NCBI GenBank assembly: GCA_011525745.1
Contig: WYBU01000100.1
Span: 58,948 to 122,947 of the forward strand
DNA: 64,000 nucleotides
Direction: 5' to 3'
Source: Planctomycetaceae bacterium
Lineage (GTDB): Bacteria; Planctomycetota; Phycisphaerae; UBA1845; UTPLA1
This document shows positions 40,803-50,254 of this stretch, piece by piece. Both the position numbers and the translations under genes were made by a program. The notes under the pieces are model-generated. The model was not told where the DNA came from and did not search any database. It worked only from the letters and a program-made list of their open reading frames with translations. The number at the start of each line of letters is the position of its first letter. The stretch's first letter is position 1.

Positions 40803-41834
40803 ATGAACGTCGCCATTGTCGGCGCGACCGGCGCCGTCGGCATCGAAGCGCTGCGCATTCTCGAACAGCGTCGCTTTCCCATCGACGAGCTGCGCCTGTT
40901 CGCCTCGCCGCGTTCGGCCGGAACCCGGTTGAGTTTTCGCGGGCGCGGCCTGGACGTCGCGCCGCTGTCGCCGGCCTGCTTCGACGGCATCGATCTCGCC
41001 TTCTTCGCGGCCGGCGCCGCCGTCTCGCGCGACTACGGGCCGCTGGTCATCCGGGCCGGCGCGGTCGTCATCGACAACAGCTCCGCGTTTCGCATGGCGC
41101 CGGACGTGCCGCTGGTGGTGCCCGAGATCAACCCCGACGCCCTGCGGCGCGGCGCCCCGTTGATCGCCAATCCCAACTGCTCGACGATTATTCTGCTGAT
41201 GGCCGTCGCGCCGCTGCACCGCGTGGCGCGCGTGCGGCGGGTCGTCGTCAGCACTTATCAGGCCGTCAGCGGCGCGGGGCGGCAGGCCATGCGGGAGCTG
41301 GAAGATCAGAGCCGTGCCGCGCTCGACGGCCGGCCGGTCGAACCGCGCGTGTTGCCGCACGTGTGCGCGTTCAATCTCTTCTCGCACAACAGCGACATCG
41401 GCGCGGATGGGGCCAACGTCGAGGAGCGCAAGATGGCGGAGGAGACGCGCAAGATTCTGGCCGACGACGGCATCGGTGTGGCGGCCACGTGCATCCGCGT
41501 GCCGGTGATGCGGGCGCACAGCGAGTCGATCTTGCTGGAATTCGAGCGGCCGCTGTCGCCGGAGCAGGCGCGCGAGATTCTGTCGGCCGCCCCCGGCGTG
41601 CGCGTCGTCGACGACCGCGCCGCCAATCGTTTTCCCATGCCGATCGAAGCCGCCGGCGGCGACGAGGTGCTGGTCGGGCGATTGCGGTCCGATCCGTCAC
41701 GCGGCGACGGCCGCGGCCTGCTGCTGTTCGCCTGCGGCGATCAGCTTCGCAAGGGCGCGGCGTTGAACGCGGTGCAGGTTGCGGAACACTTGCCGTTGCC
41801 AGGCCCGAGGATCAGTAAAGCGGTCGCTCAGTGA
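40803..41834 (+). CDS. asd: Aspartate-semialdehyde dehydrogenase
   Basis: NADPH-dependent reduction of aspartyl phosphate to aspartate semialdehyde, feeding lysine, diaminopimelate, threonine and methionine synthesis. 343 residues, normal length. Rossmann start VAIVGATGAVG, catalytic Cys126 in NPNCSTIILL, and YQAVSGAGRQAMREL are diagnostic. ATG 40803 preceded by GGGAG. Confidence 0.95.
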   Translation: MNVAIVGATGAVGIEALRILEQRRFPIDELRLFASPRSAGTRLSFRGRGLDVAPLSPACFDGIDLAFFAAGAAVSRDYGPLVIRAGAVVIDNSSAFRMAPDVPLVVPEINPDALRRGAPLIANPNCSTIILLMAVAPLHRVARVRRVVVSTYQAVSGAGRQAMRELEDQSRAALDGRPVEPRVLPHVCAFNLFSHNSDIGADGANVEERKMAEETRKILADDGIGVAATCIRVPVMRAHSESILLEFERPLSPEQAREILSAAPGVRVVDDRAANRFPMPIEAAGGDEVLVGRLRSDPSRGDGRGLLLFACGDQLRKGAALNAVQVAEHLPLPGPRISKAVAQ

Positions 41835-41938
41835 CTCAAAACTGCAATCCCCCACCTCTCCTTGAAGGATCTCGAGGGTAATCGCGGGACATCGAATCGC
41901 TTTGGTCTCGGCAGCGGGCGATTGGAGATATCTTCAAA

Positions 41939-42394
41939 GTGCTCATCTTCCTCGATGTTTCCTGTCTGAACCGTCCGTGCGACGATCAGATCCAACCCCG
42001 CATCCGCCTGGAGGCCGAGGCGGTTGTTCATATACTCGGAAAGTGTGACCGGCGTGTGTGGCGACATGTTTCATCCGAGATTGCTGAAATCGAGATCGCT
42101 GCGATCCGTGATCCGGAGCGGCGCAGACAAGTCGCAGCGCTGTTGCCGCAAAAGCGTGATAGAATACGATTGACGGAGGCGACTTTTCAAAGGGCTGATC
42201 GCCTGTGCACGCTGGGCGTGAAGCCAGCCGATGCCGTGCACGTGGCATGTGCTGAACGGGGACGCGCGAATGTCCTCTTGAGTTGTGACGATCGTCTCTG
42301 TCGATTCGGCGATCGACTTCGCGGGCGAATTCGCGTGCCAATTGCCAACCCGCTCTCGTGGCTGAGGGAGGTCGCGAATGCACCGTACACTTGA
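41939..42394 (+). CDS. PIN-domain protein, toxin of a second TA pair
   Basis: 151 residues starting with GTG. PIN acidic residues visible: Asp6 (IFLDVSCLNRP), Glu47/Glu50 (VSSEIAEIEI), Asp98 (KPADAVHVACAE) and Asp117/118 (SCDDRL). The LNRPFDDQ-like start defines a PIN subgroup. Probably an RNase toxin. Its 3' end overlaps the putative antitoxin gene by 17 bases, so here the toxin comes first, opposite to the usual order. Confidence 0.78.
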   Translation: MLIFLDVSCLNRPCDDQIQPRIRLEAEAVVHILGKCDRRVWRHVSSEIAEIEIAAIRDPERRRQVAALLPQKRDRIRLTEATFQRADRLCTLGVKPADAVHVACAERGRANVLLSCDDRLCRFGDRLRGRIRVPIANPLSWLREVANAPYT

Positions 42395-42587
42395 GCAGAT
42401 TCGCCGCGACGGCCTGGCCGCCCTGCGAAAGGCCCTCGGACGCGCCGGAATGATACGCTTCATCCAACAGTTCGAGTCCGGCCGGGGTGACAATGCGTCC
42501 GAACGCCACGACTGGGTCGATCGCACATCACTTGAAACATTGAAAAAGCTCTCGCGACGAGCAGCCGGGCGCCGTCGAGTCAAATGA
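42378..42587 (+). CDS. Small antitoxin-like partner of the PIN protein
   Basis: 69 residues: MHRTLEQIRRDGLAALRKAL, then GMIRFIQQFESGRGD and RHDWVDRTSLETL. This pattern (short protein with GLxxLxxxLGxxGMxRFxQQFExGxGD) is a recurrent neighbour of PIN toxins. GGAGG stands before the ATG. Probably neutralises the PIN protein. The reverse gene order is worth noting. Confidence 0.72.
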   Translation: MHRTLEQIRRDGLAALRKALGRAGMIRFIQQFESGRGDNASERHDWVDRTSLETLKKLSRRAAGRRRVK

Positions 42588-42651
42588 TCAGGATTGTCAG
42601 CTTCTCCCGCGAGGGCGAGCGAAACCGCCTGCGTACGCGGCGCGGTTCGAA

Positions 42652-44331
42652 TCAGGCGGAAGACGGGGAAATCAGCGACTGCCCGCTCATCTCCCCCGGC
42701 TGCTCGACGCCCGCCAGACGAAGCAGCGTCGGGGCGATGTCGGCCAGCCGGCCGCCTTCGCGCAGGGCGACGCCCTTGAACCGATCGTCGACGACGATCA
42801 GGTCGACGTCGTACGTCGTGTGCGCCGTGTGCGGGCCGCCCGTGGCCGGGTCGATCATCTGCTCGCAGTTGCCGTGATCGGCCGTGACGATGGCCGCGCC
42901 GCCGCGCGCCCTCACCGCCTCCACCACGCGACCGACGCACTCATCGACGGCCTCGACGGCGGCGACCGCGGCGGCCAGCACGCCGGTGTGGCCGACCATG
43001 TCTCCGTTGGCGTAGTTGAGCACGTAGAGATCGAACGGGTCGGACTCGATGCGGCGGAGCATTTCGGCGGTCACTTCGTCGGCGGACATGCGCGGCTTGC
43101 GGTCGTACGTGGGCACGTCGCGCGGCGAGGGAATGATCTGTCGCTGTTCGCCGGGAAACGGCTCCTCGCGATAGTCGTTGAAGAAGAACGTCACGTGCGG
43201 ATACTTCTCGGTCTCGGCGCAACGGAACTGCGTCAGCCCCAGCGACGACCAGTACGCGCCGAGAATGTTCGACAGCTTCGGCGGCTTGGGAAACGCCACG
43301 TGCACCGGCAGCCCCTGTTCGTACTCGCACATCGTGGCGAAAAACAGATCCGCGATCTTCGGACCGCGGGCGAAGCCCATGAGCTGCACCGTGCCGTCCC
43401 GCGCGGCCGACTCGAACGGAAAGTGCTCGAACATGAACGCCTTGACCAGCTCGCGCGGCCGGTCGCCGCGAAAATTGAAAAACACCACCGCATCGCCCTC
43501 GTGAATGCGGCCGGGCCAGGTGCCGCGAAACGCCCCGCCGACGGGCGCGCCCGTTCCCGCCACGCCGGCCGCGTCGCCGTAAATCGCCGACGCTTCGACG
43601 AATTCGTCGCCGTGCCGCCCGGAGTCGGAAGGATGCGCGTAGTACCACGCCAGCGCGTCGTCGGCCGTGTGGAACGGCCGGCCCTCGCCGCGCGTCAGCA
43701 GACGATAGGCCTTCTCGACGCGGTCCCAGCGGTTGTCGCGGTCCATCGCGTAATAGCGGCCGATGACGCTGGCGATGCGGCCGACGCCGATCTCGCGCAG
43801 CCGCTGCTCGATCCGCCGCAGGAACTCGCGGCCGGACTCCGGCGGCGTGTCGCGGCCATCGGTGATGGCGTGGATGAAAACGCGCTGCGGGTCGATGCGG
43901 CGACGCCGGGCCAGATCGAGCACGCCATAGCAGTGGTCGAGGGCGCTGTGCACGCCCGCATCGGAGCAGAGTCCCAGCAGATGCAGCCGCCCGCCGGTGC
44001 GGGCCAGGTGGGCCACGGCGTCGTTCAGCGCGCGATTGTTGAAGAAGGATCCATCACGGATGGCGCGGGTGATGCGCATGATCTCCTGGTCGACGATGCG
44101 GCCCGCGCCGATGTTCTGATGGCCGACCTCGCTGTTGCCCATCACGCCGGCGGGCAGTCCCACGTGCTCGCCGCTGGTTTTGATGAGCACGTGGGGGTAC
44201 TCGGCGCGCAGCCGGTCGTCGACGGGCGTGCGCGCAAGGTGCACGGCGTTGGCGTGATTCCACTCGGGATAGGGATTGTGGCCCCAGCCGTCGCGGATGA
44301 TGAGCAGCAGCGGTCCGCGGGCGAGCGTCAT
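42652..44331 (-). CDS. gpmI: 2,3-bisphosphoglycerate-independent phosphoglycerate mutase
   Basis: Interconverts 3- and 2-phosphoglycerate in glycolysis. 559 residues, slightly longer than the usual 510-520. Metal and catalytic sites: IIRDGWG (Asp14), GNSEVGHQNIGAGR (Ser67), AITDGRDTPPESG, and the C-terminal NYANGDMVGHTG and TADHGNCEQM. The start at 44331 gives the canonical N-terminus. Confidence 0.95.
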   Translation of the reverse strand: MTLARGPLLLIIRDGWGHNPYPEWNHANAVHLARTPVDDRLRAEYPHVLIKTSGEHVGLPAGVMGNSEVGHQNIGAGRIVDQEIMRITRAIRDGSFFNNRALNDAVAHLARTGGRLHLLGLCSDAGVHSALDHCYGVLDLARRRRIDPQRVFIHAITDGRDTPPESGREFLRRIEQRLREIGVGRIASVIGRYYAMDRDNRWDRVEKAYRLLTRGEGRPFHTADDALAWYYAHPSDSGRHGDEFVEASAIYGDAAGVAGTGAPVGGAFRGTWPGRIHEGDAVVFFNFRGDRPRELVKAFMFEHFPFESAARDGTVQLMGFARGPKIADLFFATMCEYEQGLPVHVAFPKPPKLSNILGAYWSSLGLTQFRCAETEKYPHVTFFFNDYREEPFPGEQRQIIPSPRDVPTYDRKPRMSADEVTAEMLRRIESDPFDLYVLNYANGDMVGHTGVLAAAVAAVEAVDECVGRVVEAVRARGGAAIVTADHGNCEQMIDPATGGPHTAHTTYDVDLIVVDDRFKGVALREGGRLADIAPTLLRLAGVEQPGEMSGQSLISPSSA

Positions 44332-44434
44332 GTGCGCCTCCGACGGCGAATTGTATCGGCACGGCGCGCGGCTGCGGCGGTAAAAGTCGAAACTGGAGGC
44401 TCACGCCGAGGCGCAGAGATCGCGGAGGCATGGT

Positions 44435-44456
44435 TGCCCGCCTGCGCGGGAATGAC
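44435..44456 (+). repeat. CGCGGGAATGA family repeat
   Basis: TGCCCGCCTGCGCGGGAATG, same family as 37645, 40683 and 57036. Confidence 0.6.
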
Positions 44457-44510
44457 GGCGTTTCGCAGAAAGCTGATGGCCGATCTCTGAGCGCTGACGG
44501 CTGATGGCCC

Positions 44511-44696
44511 TCACCCGCCATTGCTCATCATGTCCATCATCTGGGGCGGGAACAGGTCCGGCAGGAAGAACAGCAGGTCGGCGATGGCCTCGAAAACGAA
44601 GGAGCTGATCGCGGGAACCAGCAGCAGCCCCAACACAAGCACGAACAAGCCGTCGACGAGCGTCGTGAACGGGATAAAATTGGTCAGCAGAAACAT
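44511..44696 (-). CDS. Very small hydrophobic membrane protein (61 aa)
   Basis: AAGGAG six bases before ATG 44696. Starts MFLLTNFIPFTTLVDGLFVL and continues with a long hydrophobic region (VLGLLLVPAISSFVFEAIA). The tail is Met/Asp-rich (QMMDMMSNGG). The TNFIPFTTLVDGLF stretch resembles TNIIPITDILF and VNLIPVPFIGDLF of the small proteins near 30.3-30.7 kb. It follows the 1057-residue secreted protein gene by 62 bp on the same strand. Confidence 0.6.
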   Translation of the reverse strand: MFLLTNFIPFTTLVDGLFVLVLGLLLVPAISSFVFEAIADLLFFLPDLFPPQMMDMMSNGG

Positions 44697-44758
44697 CGCA
44701 TCTCCTTTTCGGCATTCGCACGGCGCGGCGAACCGGACTTTCCGCCGCGGGAGAGTAT

Positions 44759-47700
44759 TCAGCGGTACTCCTCAATCGAGGGTACCGTCCTGAGGACTTC
44801 GGTTCCGCGATAGATCAAGGCCCGCTCATCGTCGGGCAAATCGCTCAGTTGCAGCATCGACTTCTCGAATAACCGGCCCCGATAGCCGCCGCGCTTGAGG
44901 AACAGGAAGTTGTCGTGTGCGCGGCGGTACAGCGCGCGGTCGGAATCGCGGCTGCCGCTGTTGTCGAAGATCACCAGGTCACGATAGCCGCGCAGCACGC
45001 CGCGGCACAACTCCTCCATGCTCCTGGTGCGGTAGGTCCCGAGCCTCAGCACGTTCAGCACGGCTTCGAGAAAGGCATCGCCATAGGCCTCGCGATACCG
45101 AAGGAAGTGCACCGCCACGTCGCGTCGCAGCGCCGTCAACTCTTCGGAGGACAGCGGATAAATCCGCCGCGGATGCCAGCCGGCCGGCGGCGAAGTGGCC
45201 AGGAACCGCTCGGCGTATTCCTGCGGGACGAGCCGTTCGCCCAACTCGTCGAGCAGCTTGACCAGCCGCTCCAGCGCGAAGCGTCCCGGACTGTTGTTCA
45301 GCGCCAGGGCGATGCGATCGGGATCGTTCCAGTGCGTCATGTTGCGCAGCGCGACGTTGGGAGAGTTGAAGAAGTCGTCGTCATACTCCAGCAGGCTGCG
45401 CACCTCGGCGACGAACTTTCCCACGAAGTCGGCGTCCAGCTCCGGCTCGTCGGCACGCGAGTCGGCGATGATCTTTCGGCAGGCGATCATGCGCGCCGTC
45501 GCCGTGGCCCAGGAGTCCGAAGGCACGTCGCCGGGGAAGCGGTTCGGATTCAGCCGCGACATCGGCCGGGCGATGCGCGAGGCGTCGAGCACCTCGAACA
45601 TCAGACCGATCCGCAGACGGGCCAGCCGCTCGAGCGGGTGCTCGGAGCTGGACAGGAACGGCACGTCGACGTCGAACGACGGTCGGCGGGAAAAGGGCAG
45701 CTCGAAATAGCCGAGGTGCCGGCCCTCGTCGCGGTCGGCGCGCTCGCGCTCGGTGGTCGGAAAGCGCGCGCGGATAATCAGGTGCGTCATGCTGCGGTCG
45801 GAGTTGGTGCGCTCGCCGCGATCGATGCCGGTCAGCGGCGACGTGCCGGTCAGACCGCTGCCGCTCTTGGTGAAGAACGACGAGATGGGTGTGACGATGT
45901 TGGGCCGCAACTCGGTCGTGAACGAGGTCAAGTCGTTGGCGTCACCGAGCTGGGTCGTGCCGGGGGACTGAACGATGTTGCCCTGGCTGGAGAAGAAGGT
46001 CAGCGTGATGCTCGAATTGCGTTCCTTTTTCTCGAATTCCTGGTCGGCAATCACGGTGCGCAGCCGGTCGTCGTGGACCCGGGCGTAGGTCCGCGCGTAC
46101 TCGCCGGGGCGGATGGACCGCATCGCGCATTCGTCATAGAAGCGCTCCAGCAGCACCGCCAGATTCTCGGGATCGGTCGTTTCGAGCAACTGCCTCTTGT
46201 GCTCCAGCGGAAAAAACGGATCGCGCAGGAACATCGTCAGCAACACGCGCCGTTCGAAGTCGGCCTTTTCATCGCGCGTCAGCGTCGTCGCCGAGCCGGG
46301 AATCGGCATGATCTGGAAGTTCTCGATCACCAGCCACGTACCCGCCGTTGCGCTGATCTCGCTGATCGCCCCGGTCCCGGTCGCCACCACGAGCTGCTGG
46401 TTTTCCTGCGAGATGAGCGCGGCGATGCCGCGGTAGGTTCGCGTATTCGGCCCCACCGGCACCGAAAATTCCGTCAGGCTTTCGGTCTTCTTGATCTTGT
46501 GGACGATCAGATTGCGCTCGATGCGCTCCCACAACTCGCGCAGGCTGTCTACCACTTCGGTCGTCAGCGTGTGCGCAATGCCGTCCGGGCCGATGTAGGA
46601 AAAGCCGCTGATCTGGGCGGCGCCGTCGCGAAAGAACACGTCGTCCGCGCCGACCGAGAACGTCGTGCCCAGCGTCGTCACCTCGCGCCCGATCTGCACC
46701 GGCGGCAACGTGGGCGGTGCGACCGTCAGCGGCGGGGTACCCGCGGGCAAGGCGCCCGAGGCCACGCCTTCGAGCGTTTGCGCCTGCAAACGCTGGTTGG
46801 CGACCGCCAGCAGCGCGTTCAGCCCCAGCTCTCGCAGGATCGTCTGCCGCTCCGGAAACCGCTTGACGTCGTGAACGCCCTGAATCTGGGCGCTGACGCG
46901 CGAGGCGATCGCGCCTTCGACGATCTCGCGATCCGTAATCCGCACGGCCTCGATGCTGACGATCGCGTCCTCGGCCATTCTTCGCTCCAGCTCGTCGGCG
47001 ACGGCGAGGAACTCGGCCAGCATCGGCGCGGGTAGAACGATGTCGACGTCGCCGATTTCGGGGTCGTAGTAAATGCCCGGCCGGTCCAGCGGCGTCGGCG
47101 GACTGTAGCCCGCAATGCGCATCTCGCGGTTGATCCGCTCCACGAGCGGCTTGAGCCGCTGAATGAACTCCCCTTCCTTGATGATGTAGCTGAAGCGGCG
47201 CGACTCCTTCAGCCAGCCGCGGTGCTCGGCGCCGGCCGCCGCGCCGGTCAATCCCAGCGCCTCGCCGACGCGGCGGCGGATTTCCTCCTCCTGCTGTTTG
47301 GCGGTCTCGCCGTTCTGTCGCGCGGCGCGGATTTGTTCCAACTCCACGTCCGCCAGCTTGCGGTAGTACTCGGGCGTGGTTCGATCAACGACGGGATCGC
47401 CCGAGTCCAGAAGCTGTCGCGCCACCTGGATGACGCGCACGCCGACCGACAGATACTCGTCCTCGCTAACATCGTGCAGCAGGAACCCTTTGAGCCTTCG
47501 CGAGGGCAACCGCGCCGGCTCGGGGAACAGGTCGGGCGCATCGACGGCGGTCTGATTTGCCCGCTCGACCGGCGTTTCGATCAGGTCCCGTGCGGGATGG
47601 AAGCGCTTGGCGAAGCGCTCGCGCAGGAAGGGATCGATCTGCTCCAGCACCGCTTCCATGGCGACGCGTTGCAGGGCGTCGTGAGCCGCCTCGCGCTGGC

Positions 47701-47932
47701 GCGGATGGCGCAACATTTCCGGTAGCTGCGGCGACTCCAGCAACGTCATCAGCTCCTCCGGCGTGAAGCGCGCCGTGAAGTGCGGCGGCGGGACCGGTGC
47801 ATCGTTCGCGGCCGGACGAACCTCGATGGTCAGTCTTTCCGCCGCGGACGCTGCGGGGCGGCTGGCCGTCGGCGACGACTGATACGAAAGGGCGGATGCC
47901 ACCAGCAATGCTGAGATCGTTTCAAAGTACAT
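44759..47932 (-). CDS. Large exported protein of unknown function (1057 aa)
   Basis: From ATG 47932, with GGGGGAGA upstream. A signal-like stretch (ISALLVASALSYQ) is followed by a Pro/Ala spacer. Residues about 40-330 are charged helices. At about 290-480 the arrangement DVDIVLPAPMLAEFLAVADE..VSIEAVRITDRE recalls secretin N-domains. From about 385 there are beta-rich stretches (GTTFSVGADDVFFRDGAAQ, IAALISQENQQLVVATGTG). The C-terminal 250 residues are helical. I cannot name a family. The frame runs further upstream to 49123 but that part is antisense to asnB. Confidence 0.7.
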   Translation of the reverse strand: MYFETISALLVASALSYQSSPTASRPAASAAERLTIEVRPAANDAPVPPPHFTARFTPEELMTLLESPQLPEMLRHPRQREAAHDALQRVAMEAVLEQIDPFLRERFAKRFHPARDLIETPVERANQTAVDAPDLFPEPARLPSRRLKGFLLHDVSEDEYLSVGVRVIQVARQLLDSGDPVVDRTTPEYYRKLADVELEQIRAARQNGETAKQQEEEIRRRVGEALGLTGAAAGAEHRGWLKESRRFSYIIKEGEFIQRLKPLVERINREMRIAGYSPPTPLDRPGIYYDPEIGDVDIVLPAPMLAEFLAVADELERRMAEDAIVSIEAVRITDREIVEGAIASRVSAQIQGVHDVKRFPERQTILRELGLNALLAVANQRLQAQTLEGVASGALPAGTPPLTVAPPTLPPVQIGREVTTLGTTFSVGADDVFFRDGAAQISGFSYIGPDGIAHTLTTEVVDSLRELWERIERNLIVHKIKKTESLTEFSVPVGPNTRTYRGIAALISQENQQLVVATGTGAISEISATAGTWLVIENFQIMPIPGSATTLTRDEKADFERRVLLTMFLRDPFFPLEHKRQLLETTDPENLAVLLERFYDECAMRSIRPGEYARTYARVHDDRLRTVIADQEFEKKERNSSITLTFFSSQGNIVQSPGTTQLGDANDLTSFTTELRPNIVTPISSFFTKSGSGLTGTSPLTGIDRGERTNSDRSMTHLIIRARFPTTERERADRDEGRHLGYFELPFSRRPSFDVDVPFLSSSEHPLERLARLRIGLMFEVLDASRIARPMSRLNPNRFPGDVPSDSWATATARMIACRKIIADSRADEPELDADFVGKFVAEVRSLLEYDDDFFNSPNVALRNMTHWNDPDRIALALNNSPGRFALERLVKLLDELGERLVPQEYAERFLATSPPAGWHPRRIYPLSSEELTALRRDVAVHFLRYREAYGDAFLEAVLNVLRLGTYRTRSMEELCRGVLRGYRDLVIFDNSGSRDSDRALYRRAHDNFLFLKRGGYRGRLFEKSMLQLSDLPDDERALIYRGTEVLRTVPSIEEYR

Positions 47933-48124
47933 GCGCGGTCTCCCCCTGGCGATTCGTGACGTCAACAGCATCGTTCCGGATTGTGGTTGCGATGCTAAGC
48001 AGGCGCGGCCCGTCCGGGCAAGTCGATGGTCCGGAAATTGGCGCCGCGGTCGCCCCGATGGCGCGCCGCATTGTTTCAGCCGCTCCCGCATCCGACCGAT
48101 AACGCAGGAGGAGGTTTCGCAACC

Positions 48125-50254
48125 ATGTGCGGCATCACCGGACTGGTCGCCTCTGACACGCTGGCGCCGACGGAACGTGCGGCGCTGTCGGCCATGCGCG
48201 ACGTGCTCACTCATCGCGGTCCCGACGACAGTGGACGCTACGTCGACGCGCATGCCGCGCTGGGTCACCGGCGACTGTCGGTGCTGGACCTGTCGACCGG
48301 CCGCCAGCCGATATCCAACGAGAATGGCACGATCTGGGTCGTCTTCAACGGCGAAATCTACAACCATCGGCGGCTGCGCGACGAGTTGATCGCGCGCGGC
48401 CATCGTTTCGCCACGCGCGGCGACACCGAGGTCATCGTGCACCTGTACGAAGAGCGCGGCGACGATTTTCTCGACGCGCTGCACGGCATGTTCGCGCTGG
48501 CGCTGTGGGACGCGCCGCGGCAGCGACTGCTGCTGGCGCGCGACCGGCTGGGCGTCAAGCCGTTGTACTATCACGTTGACGCGCGCCGCATCGTCTTCGG
48601 CTCGGAGCTGAAGTCGGTCCTCGAAGCCCCCGGCGTGCCGCACGAAATCGACCCGGTCGCGCTGGCCGACTATCTGGCCTTCGGCTTCGTGCCGTCGCCG
48701 CGCACGATTCTGCGGCGCATCTGCAAGCTGCGCCCGGGGCAATGCCTCAATTATGAACGCGGCCGGCTGCGGTTGCGAACATGGTGGGATTTGCACCATC
48801 GCCCCTGGCGCACCGATTCGGCCGAATCGCTGTCGGAGGAACTGTGGGGCACGCTGGAGGCCGCCACGCGCGACCGACTCGTCGCGGACGTGCCGATCGG
48901 CGTCTTCCTCAGCGGCGGAGTCGACTCCACTTGCGTGGCTGCCGCGGCCGCCGACGCGTTCGGCGCCGCCGGCATGCTCACCACGTGCACGGTGGGCTTC
49001 GACAACAGCGCCACGGATGAACGGGCCGCCGCGCGCCGGCTGGCGTCGCGGCTGCAAACCCGCCACCTGGAACATGCCGTCGCCGTGCGCCCGTCCGAGC
49101 TGCTGCCGCGGCTGGCGTGGCATTTCGACGAGCCGTTCGCCGATCCGTCGGCGCTGCCCTTCTTTGCCCTGTGCGAAGCGGTGCGCGGCGATCTGACCGT
49201 GGCGCTGTCGGGCGACGGCGGCGACGAGGCGCTGGCGGGCTATCGACGCTATCGCTTCGACGTGTGGGAACAGCGCATTCGCAAACTGGCGCCCGGCTGG
49301 GTGCGGCGTCCTCTGTTCGGCACGATGGCGCGGCTGTATCCCGACCGCGCCGATCTGCCGCAGCCGCTGCGCGCGCGGACGACTCTAAACAACCTGTCCG
49401 CCGGCGGAGATTCGGCGCACGCCCGAAGCGTCGCGCGGCTCGACGCGGCTGGTGTGCGATCGTTGCTGGCGCCGGATATCGCCACGCTGACGCGCGGCCA
49501 CGATCCGTGGGAGCACATGCGCGGCCTGTATCGCGCCTGCGACGCCGACGATCATCTGGCCCGCTGTCAGTACGTCGATCTGCGCTTCGAGCTGGCGGAC
49601 GGCATTCTGACCAAGGTGGACCGCGCTTCGATGGCCCACGGGCTGGAGGTGCGCTCGCCGTTTCTCGATCATCGACTGATCGAATTCGCCGCGACCATTC
49701 CGCCCGCGCTGCGCATGCATAGCGATCACGGCAAGCGCCTGTTGCGCGAGGCGCTGCGGCGACGGCTGGGACAAGGCCCGGCCGATCAACACAAGCGCGG
49801 TTTCAGCGTTCCGCTCGACGAGTGGTTCCGCGAAGCGGCCGGCGCCGCGCGAGCCGCGCAGGGGGCGTCGCGTTCGGACGGCGGCGCCCTCGCGGCTCGG
49901 CATCGCGCCGAACTGTGGGAACGACTTCACGCGGCGGCGGCGCTGCCGTGGCTCGACGGAGCGGCCGTGCGACGGTTGGCGGAAGAGCACGCCAGCGGGC
50001 GTCGCAACCACGGACCGATCCTCTGGTCGCTGGTGATGCTGCACGCGTGGGCCGCGCACTACTCCGCGAACGCGCTGCGCGGCGCATGCGACGCGGCGTT
50101 GTACGCCATTCCGGAAGTAACGGCGGCGCCGCGCGGCTCCGGTCCGCTCGCCGTCGGTCGCGGTTCAGGAGCGTTGCCGGAAAACATGCCTGGAACCGCC
50201 ATGACCGCGGGCGCCGCGACGCCGCACGTTCCACACGCGACGGAGGCCCGGTGA
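48125..50254 (+). CDS. asnB: Asparagine synthase (glutamine-hydrolysing), exopolysaccharide-cluster type
   Basis: N-terminal glutaminase with Cys2 (MCGITGLVAS) and VFNGEIYNHRRLRDEL; C-terminal synthase with PIGVFLSGGVDST and GDGGDEALAGYRRYRFD, KVDRASMAHGLEVRSPFLDH. 709 residues, longer than the housekeeping enzyme by a linker and C-terminal tail. Overlaps the next gene by four bases (GTGA). The combination with a GT4 glycosyltransferase and a CapK-like ligase resembles amidotransferases of exosortase-associated polysaccharide loci, so the product may modify a surface polysaccharide rather than make free asparagine. Confidence 0.9.
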   Translation: MCGITGLVASDTLAPTERAALSAMRDVLTHRGPDDSGRYVDAHAALGHRRLSVLDLSTGRQPISNENGTIWVVFNGEIYNHRRLRDELIARGHRFATRGDTEVIVHLYEERGDDFLDALHGMFALALWDAPRQRLLLARDRLGVKPLYYHVDARRIVFGSELKSVLEAPGVPHEIDPVALADYLAFGFVPSPRTILRRICKLRPGQCLNYERGRLRLRTWWDLHHRPWRTDSAESLSEELWGTLEAATRDRLVADVPIGVFLSGGVDSTCVAAAAADAFGAAGMLTTCTVGFDNSATDERAAARRLASRLQTRHLEHAVAVRPSELLPRLAWHFDEPFADPSALPFFALCEAVRGDLTVALSGDGGDEALAGYRRYRFDVWEQRIRKLAPGWVRRPLFGTMARLYPDRADLPQPLRARTTLNNLSAGGDSAHARSVARLDAAGVRSLLAPDIATLTRGHDPWEHMRGLYRACDADDHLARCQYVDLRFELADGILTKVDRASMAHGLEVRSPFLDHRLIEFAATIPPALRMHSDHGKRLLREALRRRLGQGPADQHKRGFSVPLDEWFREAAGAARAAQGASRSDGGALAARHRAELWERLHAAAALPWLDGAAVRRLAEEHASGRRNHGPILWSLVMLHAWAAHYSANALRGACDAALYAIPEVTAAPRGSGPLAVGRGSGALPENMPGTAMTAGAATPHVPHATEAR

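Noticed and set aside
42640..42665. Possible tRNA 3' half (GGTTCGAATC)
   Set aside because: No acceptor stem or anticodon arm can be drawn around it, and it overlaps the gpmI 3' region.
47933..49123. Extension of the 1057-residue protein upstream to 49123
   Set aside because: The region is antisense to asnB, whose protein is unmistakable.
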